Shown: positions 9,189 to 19,178 of the stretch, one piece after another
How the letters are laid out: each line of letters opens with the position of its first letter
Numbering within the stretch: the first letter of the stretch is position 1
Origin: Blastococcus litoris
Lineage (GTDB): Bacteria; Actinomycetota; Actinomycetes; Mycobacteriales; Geodermatophilaceae
Length of the DNA: 64,000 nucleotides
Direction of reading: 5' to 3'
NCBI RefSeq assembly: GCF_003075095.1
Contig: NZ_QCZF01000003.1
Span: 124,001-188,000 of the forward strand
The notes under the pieces: model-generated
Databases searched by the model: none
What the model saw: the letters and a program-made list of their open reading frames with translations, nothing else
Told to the model about the DNA's origin: nothing
Position numbers and translations under genes: made by a program

Positions 9189-10097
9189 TCAGAGGTAGAC
9201 GGCGAGCGCCAGCGTCAGGGCCCACACCAGGCCGAGGCCGAGCAGCACGCGGTCGTGCAGCACGATCACCTCGGGCTCCTCGGCGGTGCCCGCGTCCACG
9301 TCGATGGCGAACCGCAGGATCGCCATCGTGAACGGCACCAGCGAGACCTGCGGCCACACGGAGCCGGTCTGCTCGCCGACCTCGAAGGCCCACAGGGCGT
9401 AGGTGACGACGACGACCGTCGCCGACAGCGTCCAGACGAAGCGCAGGTAGGTGGTGGTGTAGCGCTCGACGACCCGGCGGACCTTCGCGCCCGTGCGCTC
9501 GCCCATGCGGGCCTCGCCGTAGCGCTTGCCGGCCGCCATGAACAGCGATCCGAACGCCGTGGTCAGCAGGAACCACTGCGAGAGGGGCAGGCCGGCGGCC
9601 ACGCCGCCGGCGAGGGCGCGCAGCAGGAAGCCCGAGGCCACGCTGACCATCTCCAGGACCGGCTCGTGCTTCATGCCGAAGCAGTAGGCGAGCTGGATGC
9701 CGTAGTAGATGGCCAGGGTGAGGGTGAGCGGCCAGCCGTCGAGCAGGCCCAGGGTGAAGCCGCCCAGGGCGAACAGCACGGCGGTCGCGACGGCGGTGCG
9801 CACCGACAGCCGACCCGACGCGATGGGCCGGTACCGCTTCACCGGGTGCGCCCGGTCGGCCTCGACGTCCTTGGCGTCGTTGATCAGGTAGATGCTCGAG
9901 CTGACCAGGCAGAAGGCGGAGAAGGCGAGGGCGACCCCCCGCAGGTCGGCGTCGCGCAGCGCGTCGCCGGCCGGCAGCAGCGGCGCCAGCACGAGGGCGT
10001 TCTTGTGCCACTGGCGGACGCGGATGGCCTGCACGAACGCCGCGGGTCCCGTGGCAGTGCTGACCTTGCGCGGCCGGACCGCGGTCTCCTGGGTCAT
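9189..10097 (-). CDS. ubiA: Decaprenyl-phosphate 5-phosphoribosyltransferase (UbiA superfamily, Rv3806c-like)
   Basis: Membrane prenyltransferase that transfers phosphoribose from PRPP to decaprenyl phosphate, supplying the precursor for DprE1/DprE2. It is 302 aa, the same length as M. tuberculosis Rv3806c, with about eight or nine helices. The Asp-rich motif NDAKDVEADRAHPVKRYRP near residues 72-90 binds Mg and PRPP, and the second conserved loop, AAGKRYGEARMGER, is in the middle. The ATG at 10097 overlaps the stop of the PAP2 gene (ATGA), so the pair is co-transcribed. It faces dprE1-dprE2, and together these four genes give the DPA branch. The activity is inferred from close similarity and context. 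Confidence 0.93.
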   Translation of the reverse strand: MTQETAVRPRKVSTATGPAAFVQAIRVRQWHKNALVLAPLLPAGDALRDADLRGVALAFSAFCLVSSSIYLINDAKDVEADRAHPVKRYRPIASGRLSVRTAVATAVLFALGGFTLGLLDGWPLTLTLAIYYGIQLAYCFGMKHEPVLEMVSVASGFLLRALAGGVAAGLPLSQWFLLTTAFGSLFMAAGKRYGEARMGERTGAKVRRVVERYTTTYLRFVWTLSATVVVVTYALWAFEVGEQTGSVWPQVSLVPFTMAILRFAIDVDAGTAEEPEVIVLHDRVLLGLGLVWALTLALAVYL

Positions 10098-10600
10098 CGG
10101 GTGGTCCTCCCGTCGCGGGAACGCCCGCTGGCCAGCCCCACGGCGGCGCCCATCACGGCGCCGGAGAGGACGTCGGTCGGGTAGTGCACGCCCAGGGCCA
10201 TCCGCGACCACGCCATGAGCGGCGGCGCGAGGAGGGTCCACCGGCCCAGCAGCGGCGCGAAGACGACGGCCGCCGTCGTGGTGGAGGTCGCGTGCGAGGA
10301 CGGGAAGCTCCACCGGCTCGGCACCGCGACGTGGCTGACGAGGTCGTCGTGGACCGGCCGCACGCGGCGGGCCACCCGCTTCACGACGACGCTCAGCCCG
10401 TGGGCGGCGAACACCGCGGCACCGGCCCGCAGCCAGTCGGGACGGCGGCGGGGCGCGAGCACCGCACCGGCGCCGGCGACGGCCAGCCAGGCGGCGGCGT
10501 GCTCGCCGGCGTGGCTCAGCGCGCGAGCGGCGCGCAGGGGAGCGGGCCGGGCGGTGGCCCGCTGCAGCCCGATCAGCATTCGTGTCTCGACGTCCGTCAC
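10094..10600 (-). CDS. PAP2-family membrane phosphatase (Rv3807c-like; candidate decaprenylphosphoryl-phosphoribose phosphatase)
   Basis: A 168-aa PAP2 phosphatase. The three catalytic motifs are present: KRVARRVRP, SFPSSHATS and SRMALGVHYPTD. In mycobacteria Rv3807c sits beside the Rv3806c phosphoribosyltransferase and is the proposed phosphatase that turns decaprenylphosphoryl-5-phosphoribose into the DprE1 substrate; that step is context-inferred here. GTG 10600 is preceded by GGAGG at 7-8 nt. An ATG seven codons in is a weaker alternative. About four membrane helices are predicted. It is the first gene of the ubiA pair, reading away from dnaK. Confidence 0.88.
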   Translation of the reverse strand: MTDVETRMLIGLQRATARPAPLRAARALSHAGEHAAAWLAVAGAGAVLAPRRRPDWLRAGAAVFAAHGLSVVVKRVARRVRPVHDDLVSHVAVPSRWSFPSSHATSTTTAAVVFAPLLGRWTLLAPPLMAWSRMALGVHYPTDVLSGAVMGAAVGLASGRSRDGRTTR

Positions 10601-10990
10601 GGACGGTCCTCCGGCCTTCTTCCCCCGCGTCGGTCGACGCGCAGCGACGTTCTCCCGGGACCGGCGGCCCGCTCCTGGGCCGCACCTGCTCGAGGGGGCG
10701 GCCCGGATGCGCGGACGCCCCGGTCGGGCGCGTGCCCTCGCCGAGCCCGGTCCCCGGGGCGAGGCACATCCAGAGCAGGGTAACCGCGGGCGGCTCCGGG
10801 GCGCCGCCGTCGCGCGGGGTGCCCGTCCCGGGCGTCCCGTGGATCCCAGCCGCCCCCGGGAACACGGCGGATCCCCCTGCCGTTATCGTGGGCAGGAAAG
10901 TTGAGCGGACCCGGCGCAAGGTCGTCCGAGGTCTCTCGGCTACCGGATCAGGCACCACCCCCGCACACGAACGGAAGAGAGGCCATCCCC
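10601..10990. other. Intergenic region between the PAP2 gene and dnaK
   Basis: This 390-bp gap between divergent genes has no convincing gene; the open frames read as Arg/Pro-rich noise. Its right end holds the dnaK control region: a TATCGT hexamer at 10884-10889 as a possible -10, then the HAIR-like box at 10900-10920, then about 70 nt of leader ending in AAGAGAGG ahead of the ATG. The left end must contain the promoter for the PAP2/ubiA pair, which I could not pinpoint. Confidence 0.4.
10900..10920 (+). promoter_or_regulatory. HAIR-like operator (HspR box) upstream of dnaK
   Basis: GTTGAGC-N7-GCGCAAG matches the HAIR consensus CTTGAGT-N7-ACTCAAG at 5 of 7 positions in each half, with the exact 7-nt spacing. 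It starts 10 nt after the TATCGT hexamer, overlapping the likely transcription start, where HspR bound with DnaK would block transcription. The left half is identical to the one before clpB. Confidence 0.7.
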
Positions 10991-12849
<1,859 letters not shown>

Positions 12850-12853
<4 letters not shown>

Positions 12854-13551
12854 GCGAGCCGCAGGAGCCGCGCGTCGTGATCCACGACAAGCGGCGCATC
12901 GACCCGGTCACCGGGGCGGTGCGGGTGCCGGCCGGCGCACAGCCGGCCGGCACCTCCGGCCCCGCATCCGATCCAGCCGCCCCAGGGGAGCAGATGAGCG
13001 AGCACGAGACACCGGTCGACGAGCAGCCGACCCAGGACCCGGCCACACCGTCCCCCGCGGCGGGTGCCGGTGACGTGGACAAGCAGCTGGCGGAACGGAC
13101 CGAGGACCTCCAGCGGGTCACGGCCGAGTACGCCAACTACCGGCGGCGGGTCGACCGCGACCGGTCGCTGGTCGTCGACCAGGCCGCGGAGCGGTTCGCG
13201 CTGCAGCTCTTCCCGATCGTCGACGACATCGAGCGGGCCCGCGACCACGGCGACCTGACCGGCGCCTTCAAGGTCGTGGCCGACCGGGTGCTCGGGCTGC
13301 TCGACGGGCTGGGGGTGGCGGCGTTCGGCGTCGCCGGCGACCCGTTCGACCCGGCGCTGCACGAGGCGGTCATCCACGACACGTCGTCCGAGGTCGAGGT
13401 CCCGACCGCGACCACCGTGCTGCGGCAGGGTTTCCGCCGCGGGGACCGCGTCCTGCGGACCGCCATGGTCGCCGTCACCGACCCGGAGTCCCCCGCCCCG
13501 GCGGCGGGGAAGACGACGGGACCGGCTCCGGACGAGACGGCCGCGAACTGA
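12850..13551 (+). CDS. grpE: Nucleotide exchange factor GrpE
   Basis: Co-chaperone that releases ADP from DnaK. It is 233 aa. The first 75 residues are a disordered Pro/Ala-rich extension. A coiled coil follows ([31 protein letters not shown]), then the four-helix and beta-wing part containing ALHEAVIHD and the C-terminal [20 protein letters not shown], all conserved in GrpE. The start ATG 12850 overlaps the dnaK TGA. An internal ATG (MSEHETP, about 47 codons in) could be a secondary start, but the 4-nt overlap favours the long form. It is followed 28 nt later by dnaJ. Confidence 0.96.
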
Positions 13552-13579
13552 CCCGACCCACAGCGAGAGGGGGCGCCCG

Positions 13580-14776
13580 GTGAGCACCCGGGACTTCATC
13601 GAGAAGGACTACTACGCCGCACTGGGCGTCCCGAAGGACGCCGACGCCACGGCGATCAAGAAGGCGTACCGCAAGCTGGCGCAGGAGCTGCACCCGGACA
13701 AGAACCCGGGGAACAGCGAGGCCGAGGCGCGGTTCAAGGACGTCTCCGAGGCCTACGACGTCCTGTCCGACACCAAGCGGCGGGCCGAGTACGACGAGGC
13801 TCGGCGGCTGTTCGGCGCCGGGGGACGCCCCGGTGGCTTCCCCGGCGGGTTCCCCGGTGCCGGCGGTGGCCAGCCGTTCGACGTCGGCGACCTGTTCGGG
13901 GCGGCCGGCGGGGCCGCGAGCCGTGGTGCCGGCGGGCTGGGCGACCTGCTCGGCGGCCTGTTCGGCGGGGCCGGTGGCGGCGCCCGCGCCCGGAGCCAGG
14001 CGGCGTCCGGTCCCGCGCGGGGCCAGGACGTCGAGACCGAGGCGACGCTCTCCTTCGAGGAGGCCGCCCTCGGGGTGACCGTGCCGCTGCGGATGCAGAG
14101 CCCGGGCACCTGCCCGACCTGCAACGGCAGCGGCGCCAAGCCGGGCACCTCGCCGCACACCTGCCCGGTGTGCCAGGGCGCCGGCGTCACCAGCCGCAGC
14201 CAGGGCGCGTTCGCCTTTTCCGAGCCGTGCCGGAACTGCCGCGGCACCGGCTCGGTGGTCGACGACCCATGCCCGACGTGCGCGGGCGACGGCGTCACGA
14301 CCCAGACCCGCACCATCACCGTCCGCATCCCGGCCGGCGTCAAGGACGGGCAGCGCATCCGGCTGGCCGGCAAGGGCGCCCCGGGGCGGCGCGGTGGGCC
14401 GGCCGGTGACCTGTTCGTCGTCGTCCACGTCGCCGAGCACGCCCTGTTCGGCCGCAAGGGCGACGACCTGACCCTGACGGTGCCGATCACCTTCGCCGAG
14501 GCCGCGCTCGGCACGACGGTGACGGTGCCGACCCTCGACGGCAGCGTCTCGCTCAAGGTGCCGGCCGGCACGGCCAGCGGCCGCACACTCCGCGTCCGCG
14601 GGCGGGGCGTGCACGGCAAGGGCCGGTCCGGCGACCTGCTCGTCACCCTGGAGGTGGCGGTGCCGGCCAAGCTGACGCCGGCCCAGCGCAAGGTCGTCGA
14701 GAACCTGGCCGAGGAGATGCACGAGGACCCGCGGCCCCAGATCACGGCCGCGGTGCAGGCCGGAGGTGAGCGGTGA
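13580..14776 (+). CDS. dnaJ: Chaperone DnaJ (Hsp40, type I)
   Basis: J-protein that delivers substrates to DnaK and stimulates its ATPase; 398 aa. The J domain at residues 10-75 contains the essential HPD (LHPDKN). A Gly/Phe-rich linker follows, then a zinc domain with four repeats ([32 protein letters not shown]), then the two beta-sandwich substrate domains. Start GTG 13580 is preceded by GAGAGGGGG. All four zinc repeats are complete, making it a class I DnaJ like M. tuberculosis DnaJ1. It overlaps hspR by 4 nt, consistent with a single autoregulated operon. Confidence 0.98.
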   Translation: MSTRDFIEKDYYAALGVPKDADATAIKKAYRKLAQELHPDKNPGNSEAEARFKDVSEAYDVLSDTKRRAEYDEARRLFGAGGRPGGFPGGFPGAGGGQPFDVGDLFGAAGGAASRGAGGLGDLLGGLFGGAGGGARARSQAASGPARGQDVETEATLSFEEAALGVTVPLRMQSPGTCPTCNGSGAKPGTSPHTCPVCQGAGVTSRSQGAFAFSEPCRNCRGTGSVVDDPCPTCAGDGVTTQTRTITVRIPAGVKDGQRIRLAGKGAPGRRGGPAGDLFVVVHVAEHALFGRKGDDLTLTVPITFAEAALGTTVTVPTLDGSVSLKVPAGTASGRTLRVRGRGVHGKGRSGDLLVTLEVAVPAKLTPAQRKVVENLAEEMHEDPRPQITAAVQAGGER

Positions 14777-15210
14777 GCAGCCCCCAGGACGGTGTCCGCG
14801 CCGTCGCCGAGGACGCGCCCGTGTTCGTGATCTCGGTGGCGGCCGAGCTGGCCGGCATGCACGCGCAGACGCTGCGCCAGTACGACCGGCTCGGGCTCGT
14901 GAGCCCCGGCCGGACGCCCGGCGGGGGTCGCCGGTACAGCCCGCGCGACGTCGCGCTCCTGCGCGAGGTCCAGCGGTTGTCGCAGGAGGACGGCGTCAAC
15001 CTGGCCGGCATCAAGCGGATCATCGACCTCGAGTCGCAGGTCGAGGCGCTGCAGGCCCGGGTGCACGAGCTGCTGGAGGCGCTGGACGACTCCGAGGCGC
15101 GGCGCATGGCCGCCGAGGCGGCGGTGCCCGCCGGCTACAGACGCGACCTGGTGCCGCAGAGCCGGCAGAGCGCCGCGCTCGTGGTCTGGCGGCCGCGGGG
15201 CCAGCGGTGA
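14773..15210 (+). CDS. hspR: HspR, MerR-family heat-shock repressor
   Basis: Represses the dnaK operon and clpB by binding HAIR boxes, with DnaK as co-repressor in characterised actinobacteria. It is 145 aa. The MerR-type helix-turn-helix reads [20 protein letters not shown], followed by [20 protein letters not shown] and [26 protein letters not shown], the HspR signature, and then a coiled coil. Start GTG 14773 overlaps the dnaJ stop. Two matching operators are in the window, before dnaK and before clpB, so both regulator and regulon are visible here. The Arg-rich C-terminus ends where the next gene begins (GTGA). Confidence 0.96.
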   Translation: MSSPQDGVRAVAEDAPVFVISVAAELAGMHAQTLRQYDRLGLVSPGRTPGGGRRYSPRDVALLREVQRLSQEDGVNLAGIKRIIDLESQVEALQARVHELLEALDDSEARRMAAEAAVPAGYRRDLVPQSRQSAALVVWRPRGQR

Positions 15211-15671
15211 GCGGCATCGACAAGCACGAGGCCTTCGTCCGCCTGGAGCGGGAGATCGGCCTGCTGCTGCGCCGTGCGCGCGCCATCTCGGCGCGCCTGG
15301 CGGCCGAGCTGCACCCCGACCTGGACGGCGCCGCCTACGGGCTGCTGGCACTGCTGCAGGACGCCGGGCCGCTCCGGGCCAGCGACGTGGTGAGTCGGCT
15401 GGGCCTGGACAAGAGCACCGTCAGCCGCCAGGTGGCCCAGCTGGTGGATCTGGGGCTGGTCGACCGGACCGCCGACCCGGTGGACGGCCGCGCCCAGGTG
15501 CTGACGCCCTCGGCCGAGGGCTCGGCGCGATTGGCCCGCATCCGCGACGCCCGCCGGGCCCGGTGGGAGACCGACCTGGGCGACTGGCCGGCGACCGACG
15601 TCGCGACGCTGGGCGACCTGCTGGCGCGGCTCAACCGGCTGGGCGAGGCGCGCGAGGCCGCCGAGGACTGA
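15207..15671 (+). CDS. MarR-family regulator, fifth gene of the dnaK operon
   Basis: A 154-aa winged-helix regulator. RASDVVSRLGLDKSTVSRQVAQLVDLGLV is the recognition helix region, and DPVDGRAQVLTPSAEG is the wing. Start GTG 15207 overlaps the hspR stop by 4 nt, so it should be translated from the heat-shock transcript. It is a clear paralogue of the next gene (15782-16270): both share the SRQVA recognition core and a DPVDGRA wing, suggesting local duplication. Its targets are unknown. A marR gene at the end of dnaK-grpE-dnaJ-hspR is not part of the classical operon, so its control by HspR is an inference from the overlap. Confidence 0.9.
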   Translation: MSGIDKHEAFVRLEREIGLLLRRARAISARLAAELHPDLDGAAYGLLALLQDAGPLRASDVVSRLGLDKSTVSRQVAQLVDLGLVDRTADPVDGRAQVLTPSAEGSARLARIRDARRARWETDLGDWPATDVATLGDLLARLNRLGEAREAAED

Positions 15672-15717
15672 CCTCCCCCTGACGGGGCGATACGGGACAC
15701 ATCTCCCTGCAGATCGT

Positions 15718-15757
15718 TGCAGACCGCAACCAAGCATGGATATGGTTGCGGTCTGCA
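15718..15757. promoter_or_regulatory. Perfect 15-bp inverted repeat, probable MarR operator
   Basis: TGCAGACCGCAACCA (15718-15732) and its exact reverse complement (15743-15757) flank 10 nt. The dyad ends 24 nt before the ATG of the next marR gene. A further partial copy of the motif (TTGCAGAC) spans its left edge. Perfect dyads of this size are typical MarR-family operators and would let this regulator, or its upstream paralogue, repress the marR-MFS transcript. Confidence 0.75.
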
Positions 15758-15781
15758 CCTATTCGATCGCCGTGAGGTTCC

Positions 15782-16270
15782 ATGCCCATCAGCCCCGAGA
15801 CCCGGGACCGGTTGACGTCCAGCGTCGCCCAGCTCGTCCGGACCGGGCGGCACGTCAGCTCCCGGGTCGCCGCGCAGCTCTACGGCGAGCTGCCGTCCTT
15901 CGGCTGGGCGCTCCTGCTCCCGCTCGAGCGGGACGGCGCCCAGCGCTGCAGCGCCCTCGCCGGCACCGCGGGCATCGACGTGTCCGTCGCCAGCCGCCAG
16001 GTCGCCGTCCTCGAGCGGTCCGGGTACGTCGAGCGGCGCCCCGACCCGGTCGACGGGCGGGCCAGCCTGCTGAGCCTCACCCCCGCCGGTGCGGCGGCGA
16101 TCGCGGCCACCCGCGCCCAGCGCCAGGAGTGGGCGCTGGGCGCCCTCGCCTCCTGGGACGAGGACGACGCCCGCACCCTCAGCGACCTCCTCGACCGGCT
16201 CGTGGCCGATCTGGAGTCCGCCGGATCCGCCCGCGTCGCGTCCCGTGCTGCGGTCCCCGCGCCGCGCTGA
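15782..16270 (+). CDS. MarR-family regulator of the adjacent efflux pump
   Basis: A 162-aa MarR protein with recognition core GIDVSVASRQVAVLERSGYV and wing DPVDGRASLLSLTPAG. The ATG at 15782 starts 24 nt after a perfect 15-bp palindrome, which is the expected autoregulatory operator. The gene is followed 40 nt later by a drug/H+ antiporter of the same polarity, the classic MarR-repressor/efflux arrangement in which ligand binding relieves repression of both genes. It is a paralogue of the marR gene that ends the dnaK operon just upstream. The inducing compound cannot be predicted. Confidence 0.92.
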   Translation: MPISPETRDRLTSSVAQLVRTGRHVSSRVAAQLYGELPSFGWALLLPLERDGAQRCSALAGTAGIDVSVASRQVAVLERSGYVERRPDPVDGRASLLSLTPAGAAAIAATRAQRQEWALGALASWDEDDARTLSDLLDRLVADLESAGSARVASRAAVPAPR

Positions 16271-16310
16271 TCTCCTTCCCCGCCCCTCCGCCAGAAAGCA
16301 AGGACCTCCC

Positions 16311-17933
16311 GTGAGCAGCACCGTCCAGCGTCCCGAACGGGTCGCCGTCCCCGATCCGGGCGCCGACACCGCACCCGCCGAGCAGCAGGGCCAGATGACG
16401 CACCGGGAGATCCTCTCGGCGCTCTCCGGGATGCTCCTGGCGATGTTCGTGGCGTTCCTGTCCTCGACAGTCGTCTCGAACGCGCTGCCGACGATCATCA
16501 CCGACCTGCGGGGCACCCAGAGCCAGTACACGTGGGTCGTCACGGCGACGCTCCTGGCCTCGACCGCGTCCACGCCCATCTGGGGCAAGCTCGCCGACCT
16601 GTTCAGCAAGAAGCTGCTCATCCAGCTCTCCATCACGATCTTCGTCGTCGGGTCGATGCTGGCCGGTCTCTCCCAGTCGGTGGAGACGCTCATCGCCTGG
16701 CGGGTGCTGCAGGGCCTGGGCCTCGGCGGACTGCAGGCGCTGGTCCAGATCGCGATGGCGGCGATGATCAGCCCCCGCGAGCGGGGCCGGTACTCCGGTC
16801 TCCTCGGTGGCGTCATGGCCGTGGCGACCGTGGGCGGACCGCTGCTGGGCGGCCTGCTGGTCGACACCAGCTGGCTCGGCTGGCGCTGGTGCTTCTACGT
16901 CGGCGTCCCGTTCGGCGTCGTCGCCCTCGTCCTGCTCCAGCGCACCCTGCACCTGCCGGTGACGAAGCGGACGGTGCACATCGACTACCTCGGCGCCGCG
17001 TTCCTGACCGCCGGCGTCTCGGCGCTGCTCATCTGGGTCACGCTCGCCGGGGACAGCTTCGCCTGGGCCTCGACGGAGACCGCGCTGTTCCTCTCCGGCG
17101 GCATCGCCGCCGTCGTCGCCTTCGTCGTGACCGAGCTCAAGGCGAAGGAGCCGATCGTGCCGCTCCGGCTCTTCCGGGACCGGACGACGACGCTGGCCAT
17201 CATCGCCAGCATCGCGATCGGTGTGGCGATGTTCGGCTCGTCGGTCTTCCTCGGCCAGTACCTGCAGATCTCCCGCGGCTACTCGCCCACCGAGGCCGGT
17301 CTGCTGACGATCCCGATGGTCGCCGGGCTGCTGCTGTCGTCCACCGTGTCGGGGATCCTGATCACCAGGACCGGGCGCTGGAAGCGGTTCCTGGTCGCGG
17401 GCTCGGTGCTGGTCGTCGTGGGCTTCGGGCTGCTCTCGTCCGTCGACCACGAGACGGACATGGTGCTGCTGAGCGGCTTCCTCTTCGTGCTCGGCGTCGG
17501 CATCGGGATGACGATGCAGAACCTCGTGCTGGCCGTGCAGAACACGGTGGCGGCGGCGGACCTGGGTGCCGCGAGCTCCGCGGTGGCCTTCTTCCGCAGC
17601 CTCGGCGGCACGATCGGCGTGTCGGTGCTGGGTGCGGTCCTCTCCACCCGGGTCGGCGACCTGATCCGGGACGGTCTGGCCGGCGTTCCGGGGGCGGCCG
17701 AGGCCGCCGGCTCTGGAGACGTGGGCCTGGCGAACCTCGCCGACGCGCCGCCGGCCATCCAGACGTTGATCCGGGTCTCCTACGGCGACGCCACGGGGCG
17801 CATCTTCCTCATCTCCGCCGTCATCGCCGTGATCGCGATGGGGGCGATCGTGCTCATCCGGGAGATCGCGCTCAGCACCAGGAGCGGTGCGGCGCGGCTG
17901 CGGGACGAGACCGTCGAGGTCGTCGCCCCCTGA
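16311..17933 (+). CDS. MFS drug/H+ antiporter, DHA2 (EmrB/QacA) family
   Basis: A 540-aa inner-membrane efflux pump with 14 predicted helices. Motifs: SSTVVSNALPTIITDL in helix 1, TPIWGKLADLFSKK (motif A) and QGLGLGGLQALVQIAMAAMISPRERGRY in the middle of the first half. The helix 5 region, AVATVGGPLLGGLLVD, carries the antiporter motif C. I chose GTG 16311 because it follows AAGGA and precedes a 35-residue hydrophilic tail. The gene lies downstream of its presumed MarR repressor and palindromic operator. Export of hydrophobic toxic compounds is the family role; the substrate is unknown. A bidirectional hairpin follows. Confidence 0.92.
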   Translation: MSSTVQRPERVAVPDPGADTAPAEQQGQMTHREILSALSGMLLAMFVAFLSSTVVSNALPTIITDLRGTQSQYTWVVTATLLASTASTPIWGKLADLFSKKLLIQLSITIFVVGSMLAGLSQSVETLIAWRVLQGLGLGGLQALVQIAMAAMISPRERGRYSGLLGGVMAVATVGGPLLGGLLVDTSWLGWRWCFYVGVPFGVVALVLLQRTLHLPVTKRTVHIDYLGAAFLTAGVSALLIWVTLAGDSFAWASTETALFLSGGIAAVVAFVVTELKAKEPIVPLRLFRDRTTTLAIIASIAIGVAMFGSSVFLGQYLQISRGYSPTEAGLLTIPMVAGLLLSSTVSGILITRTGRWKRFLVAGSVLVVVGFGLLSSVDHETDMVLLSGFLFVLGVGIGMTMQNLVLAVQNTVAAADLGAASSAVAFFRSLGGTIGVSVLGAVLSTRVGDLIRDGLAGVPGAAEAAGSGDVGLANLADAPPAIQTLIRVSYGDATGRIFLISAVIAVIAMGAIVLIREIALSTRSGAARLRDETVEVVAP

Positions 17934-17943
17934 GCCGGCGACG

Positions 17944-17979
17944 ACGAAGGCCCGGTCCCCTCGGGGGCCGGGCCTTCGT
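17944..17979. terminator. Bidirectional hairpin terminator between MFS pump and osmC
   Basis: Arms acgaaggcccgg (17944-17955) and its exact complement (17968-17979) form a 12-bp stem with a 12-nt loop, between two convergent genes. Confidence 0.75.
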
Positions 17980-17994
17980 GCCGTACGGGGCGGT

Positions 17995-18423
17995 CTAGGA
18001 CTCGAGTGCGGCGTCGAGGGTGATCTCCTCGACCCCCGCCAGCGCCTTGCTCACCGGGCACCCGGCCTTGGCCGCCTGCGCCGCCTGCTCGAACCCCGCG
18101 GCGTCGAGACCCTCGACCTCGCCGCGGACCGTCAGGTGGATCTTGGTGATCGCGCCCGCGCCCAGGGTCACGTCCGCGGTGACCTCGAACGCCACCGGCG
18201 TGCCGCCGGCCTTCGCGACCTCGCTCGACAGCGCCATCGAGAAGCATGCCGAGTGCGCCGCGGCGATGAGCTCCTCGGGGCTCGTGGTGCCCCCGGCGTC
18301 GTCCGCCGTGCGCTTGGGGAAGGACACGTCGAACGTGCCGACCTTCGAACTGGACAGCTCGACCTGACCGGAGCCCTCCTGCAGGGTGCCGTTCCAGGCC
18401 GTGCGTGCGCTGCGAGTGGGCAT
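17995..18423 (-). CDS. osmC: OsmC-family peroxiredoxin
   Basis: Thiol-dependent peroxidase of 142 aa that reduces organic hydroperoxides. The first catalytic Cys is in HSACFSMALS and the second in KAGCPVSKAL, both intact. TSPEELIAAAH preceding the first Cys is the OsmC rather than Ohr version of the motif. The cytosolic homodimer uses a small thiol or lipoylated partner for reduction. The ATG at 18423 follows AGAGG. It lies 96 bp downstream of a MarR gene with the OhrR sensor Cys, so the pair resembles an ohrR-ohr unit with OsmC in place of Ohr. Induction by organic peroxides is inferred. Confidence 0.93.
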   Translation of the reverse strand: MPTRSARTAWNGTLQEGSGQVELSSSKVGTFDVSFPKRTADDAGGTTSPEELIAAAHSACFSMALSSEVAKAGGTPVAFEVTADVTLGAGAITKIHLTVRGEVEGLDAAGFEQAAQAAKAGCPVSKALAGVEEITLDAALES

Positions 18424-18519
18424 GTCGCCTCTTCCGTACCGGGCGCCGCCCGCTCCTGGACGGCGCGTCGGCGAAGCCCTTACCCGCCGATCGCCGCTGC
18501 TACCGCGCCCGCACGCGGC

Positions 18520-18975
18520 TCAGCAGACGGCTTCGCCGCGGTTGACGCGCTCGGTGAGCAGCCGCAGCCGCTCCATCAGCTCGTCGAACTCGCCCGTGCT
18601 GAACCCGATGGCGCCGATCATCTCCTCGGAGATCGCGAACGCCTTGTCGCGCAGGGCGCGGCCCTCGTCGGTCAGCGCGATGGACACCGAGCGCTCGTCC
18701 TCGACCCGGCGGTGCCGGGTGACCAGCCCGGCGGCGGTGAGCCGCTTGAGCAGGGGGGACAGGGTGCCGCTGTCGAGCGCCAGGCGCGAACCGAGCTGGC
18801 CGACGGTCTGGTGGTCGGTCTCCCAGAGCAGCATCATGACGAGGTACTGCGGATAGGTCAGGCCGAGGGTGTCGAGCATCGGGCGGTAGCGCGCCGTCAC
18901 CGCCCGGGAGGCGGCGTACAGCGCGAAGCACAACTGGTCGTCGAGCGCCACGCTCGGTGCCGGCAGAGCGGTCAT
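18520..18975 (-). CDS. ohrR: OhrR-type MarR-family peroxide sensor
   Basis: A 151-aa MarR protein. The N-terminal [16 protein letters not shown] contains the redox-sensing Cys (Cys16) conserved in OhrR, and [13 protein letters not shown] follows as in that family. The recognition region is [21 protein letters not shown]. It ends in Cys151, which could serve as a second thiol for a disulfide, although the usual two-Cys OhrR resolves elsewhere. Start ATG 18975 is preceded at 6 nt by TAGACT on the minus strand, suggesting a leaderless transcript. It lies upstream of osmC on the same strand and probably controls it. Confidence 0.93.
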   Translation of the reverse strand: MTALPAPSVALDDQLCFALYAASRAVTARYRPMLDTLGLTYPQYLVMMLLWETDHQTVGQLGSRLALDSGTLSPLLKRLTAAGLVTRHRRVEDERSVSIALTDEGRALRDKAFAISEEMIGAIGFSTGEFDELMERLRLLTERVNRGEAVC

Positions 18976-18981
18976 GCCCAG

Positions 18982-18987
18982 AGTCTA
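18982..18987 (-). promoter_or_regulatory. TAGACT -10 element of ohrR, leaderless type
   Basis: On the minus strand TAGACT ends 6 nt before the ohrR ATG with no ribosome site between. The same hexamer serves dcd. Confidence 0.5.
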
Positions 18988-19070
18988 GGGCGCAGGACGG
19001 CGAATGCCATGGCCACGCCAGGGCCGATCGTCCCGCCGGGTGGGGCAGGACGCCGGGTTCACGTGGCAAG

Positions 19071-19091
19071 GTTGAGCGGAACAGACTCAAC
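19071..19091 (+). promoter_or_regulatory. HAIR operator (HspR box) upstream of clpB
   Basis: GTTGAGC-N7-ACTCAAC matches HAIR at 5 of 7 and 6 of 7 positions with exact 7-nt spacing. It lies 87 nt before the clpB ATG. Its left half and the next three bases are the same as in the dnaK box, and HspR is encoded 4 kb upstream, so clpB and dnaK are very likely one regulon. Confidence 0.8.
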
Positions 19092-19178
19092 TTGGTGGTC
19101 GTTGCACTGGTCGACCACCCCCCGCCGGAGCACCCGGCGGCCGAACGCACCACGACGAGAGGAAGCGCGTCCACGACC

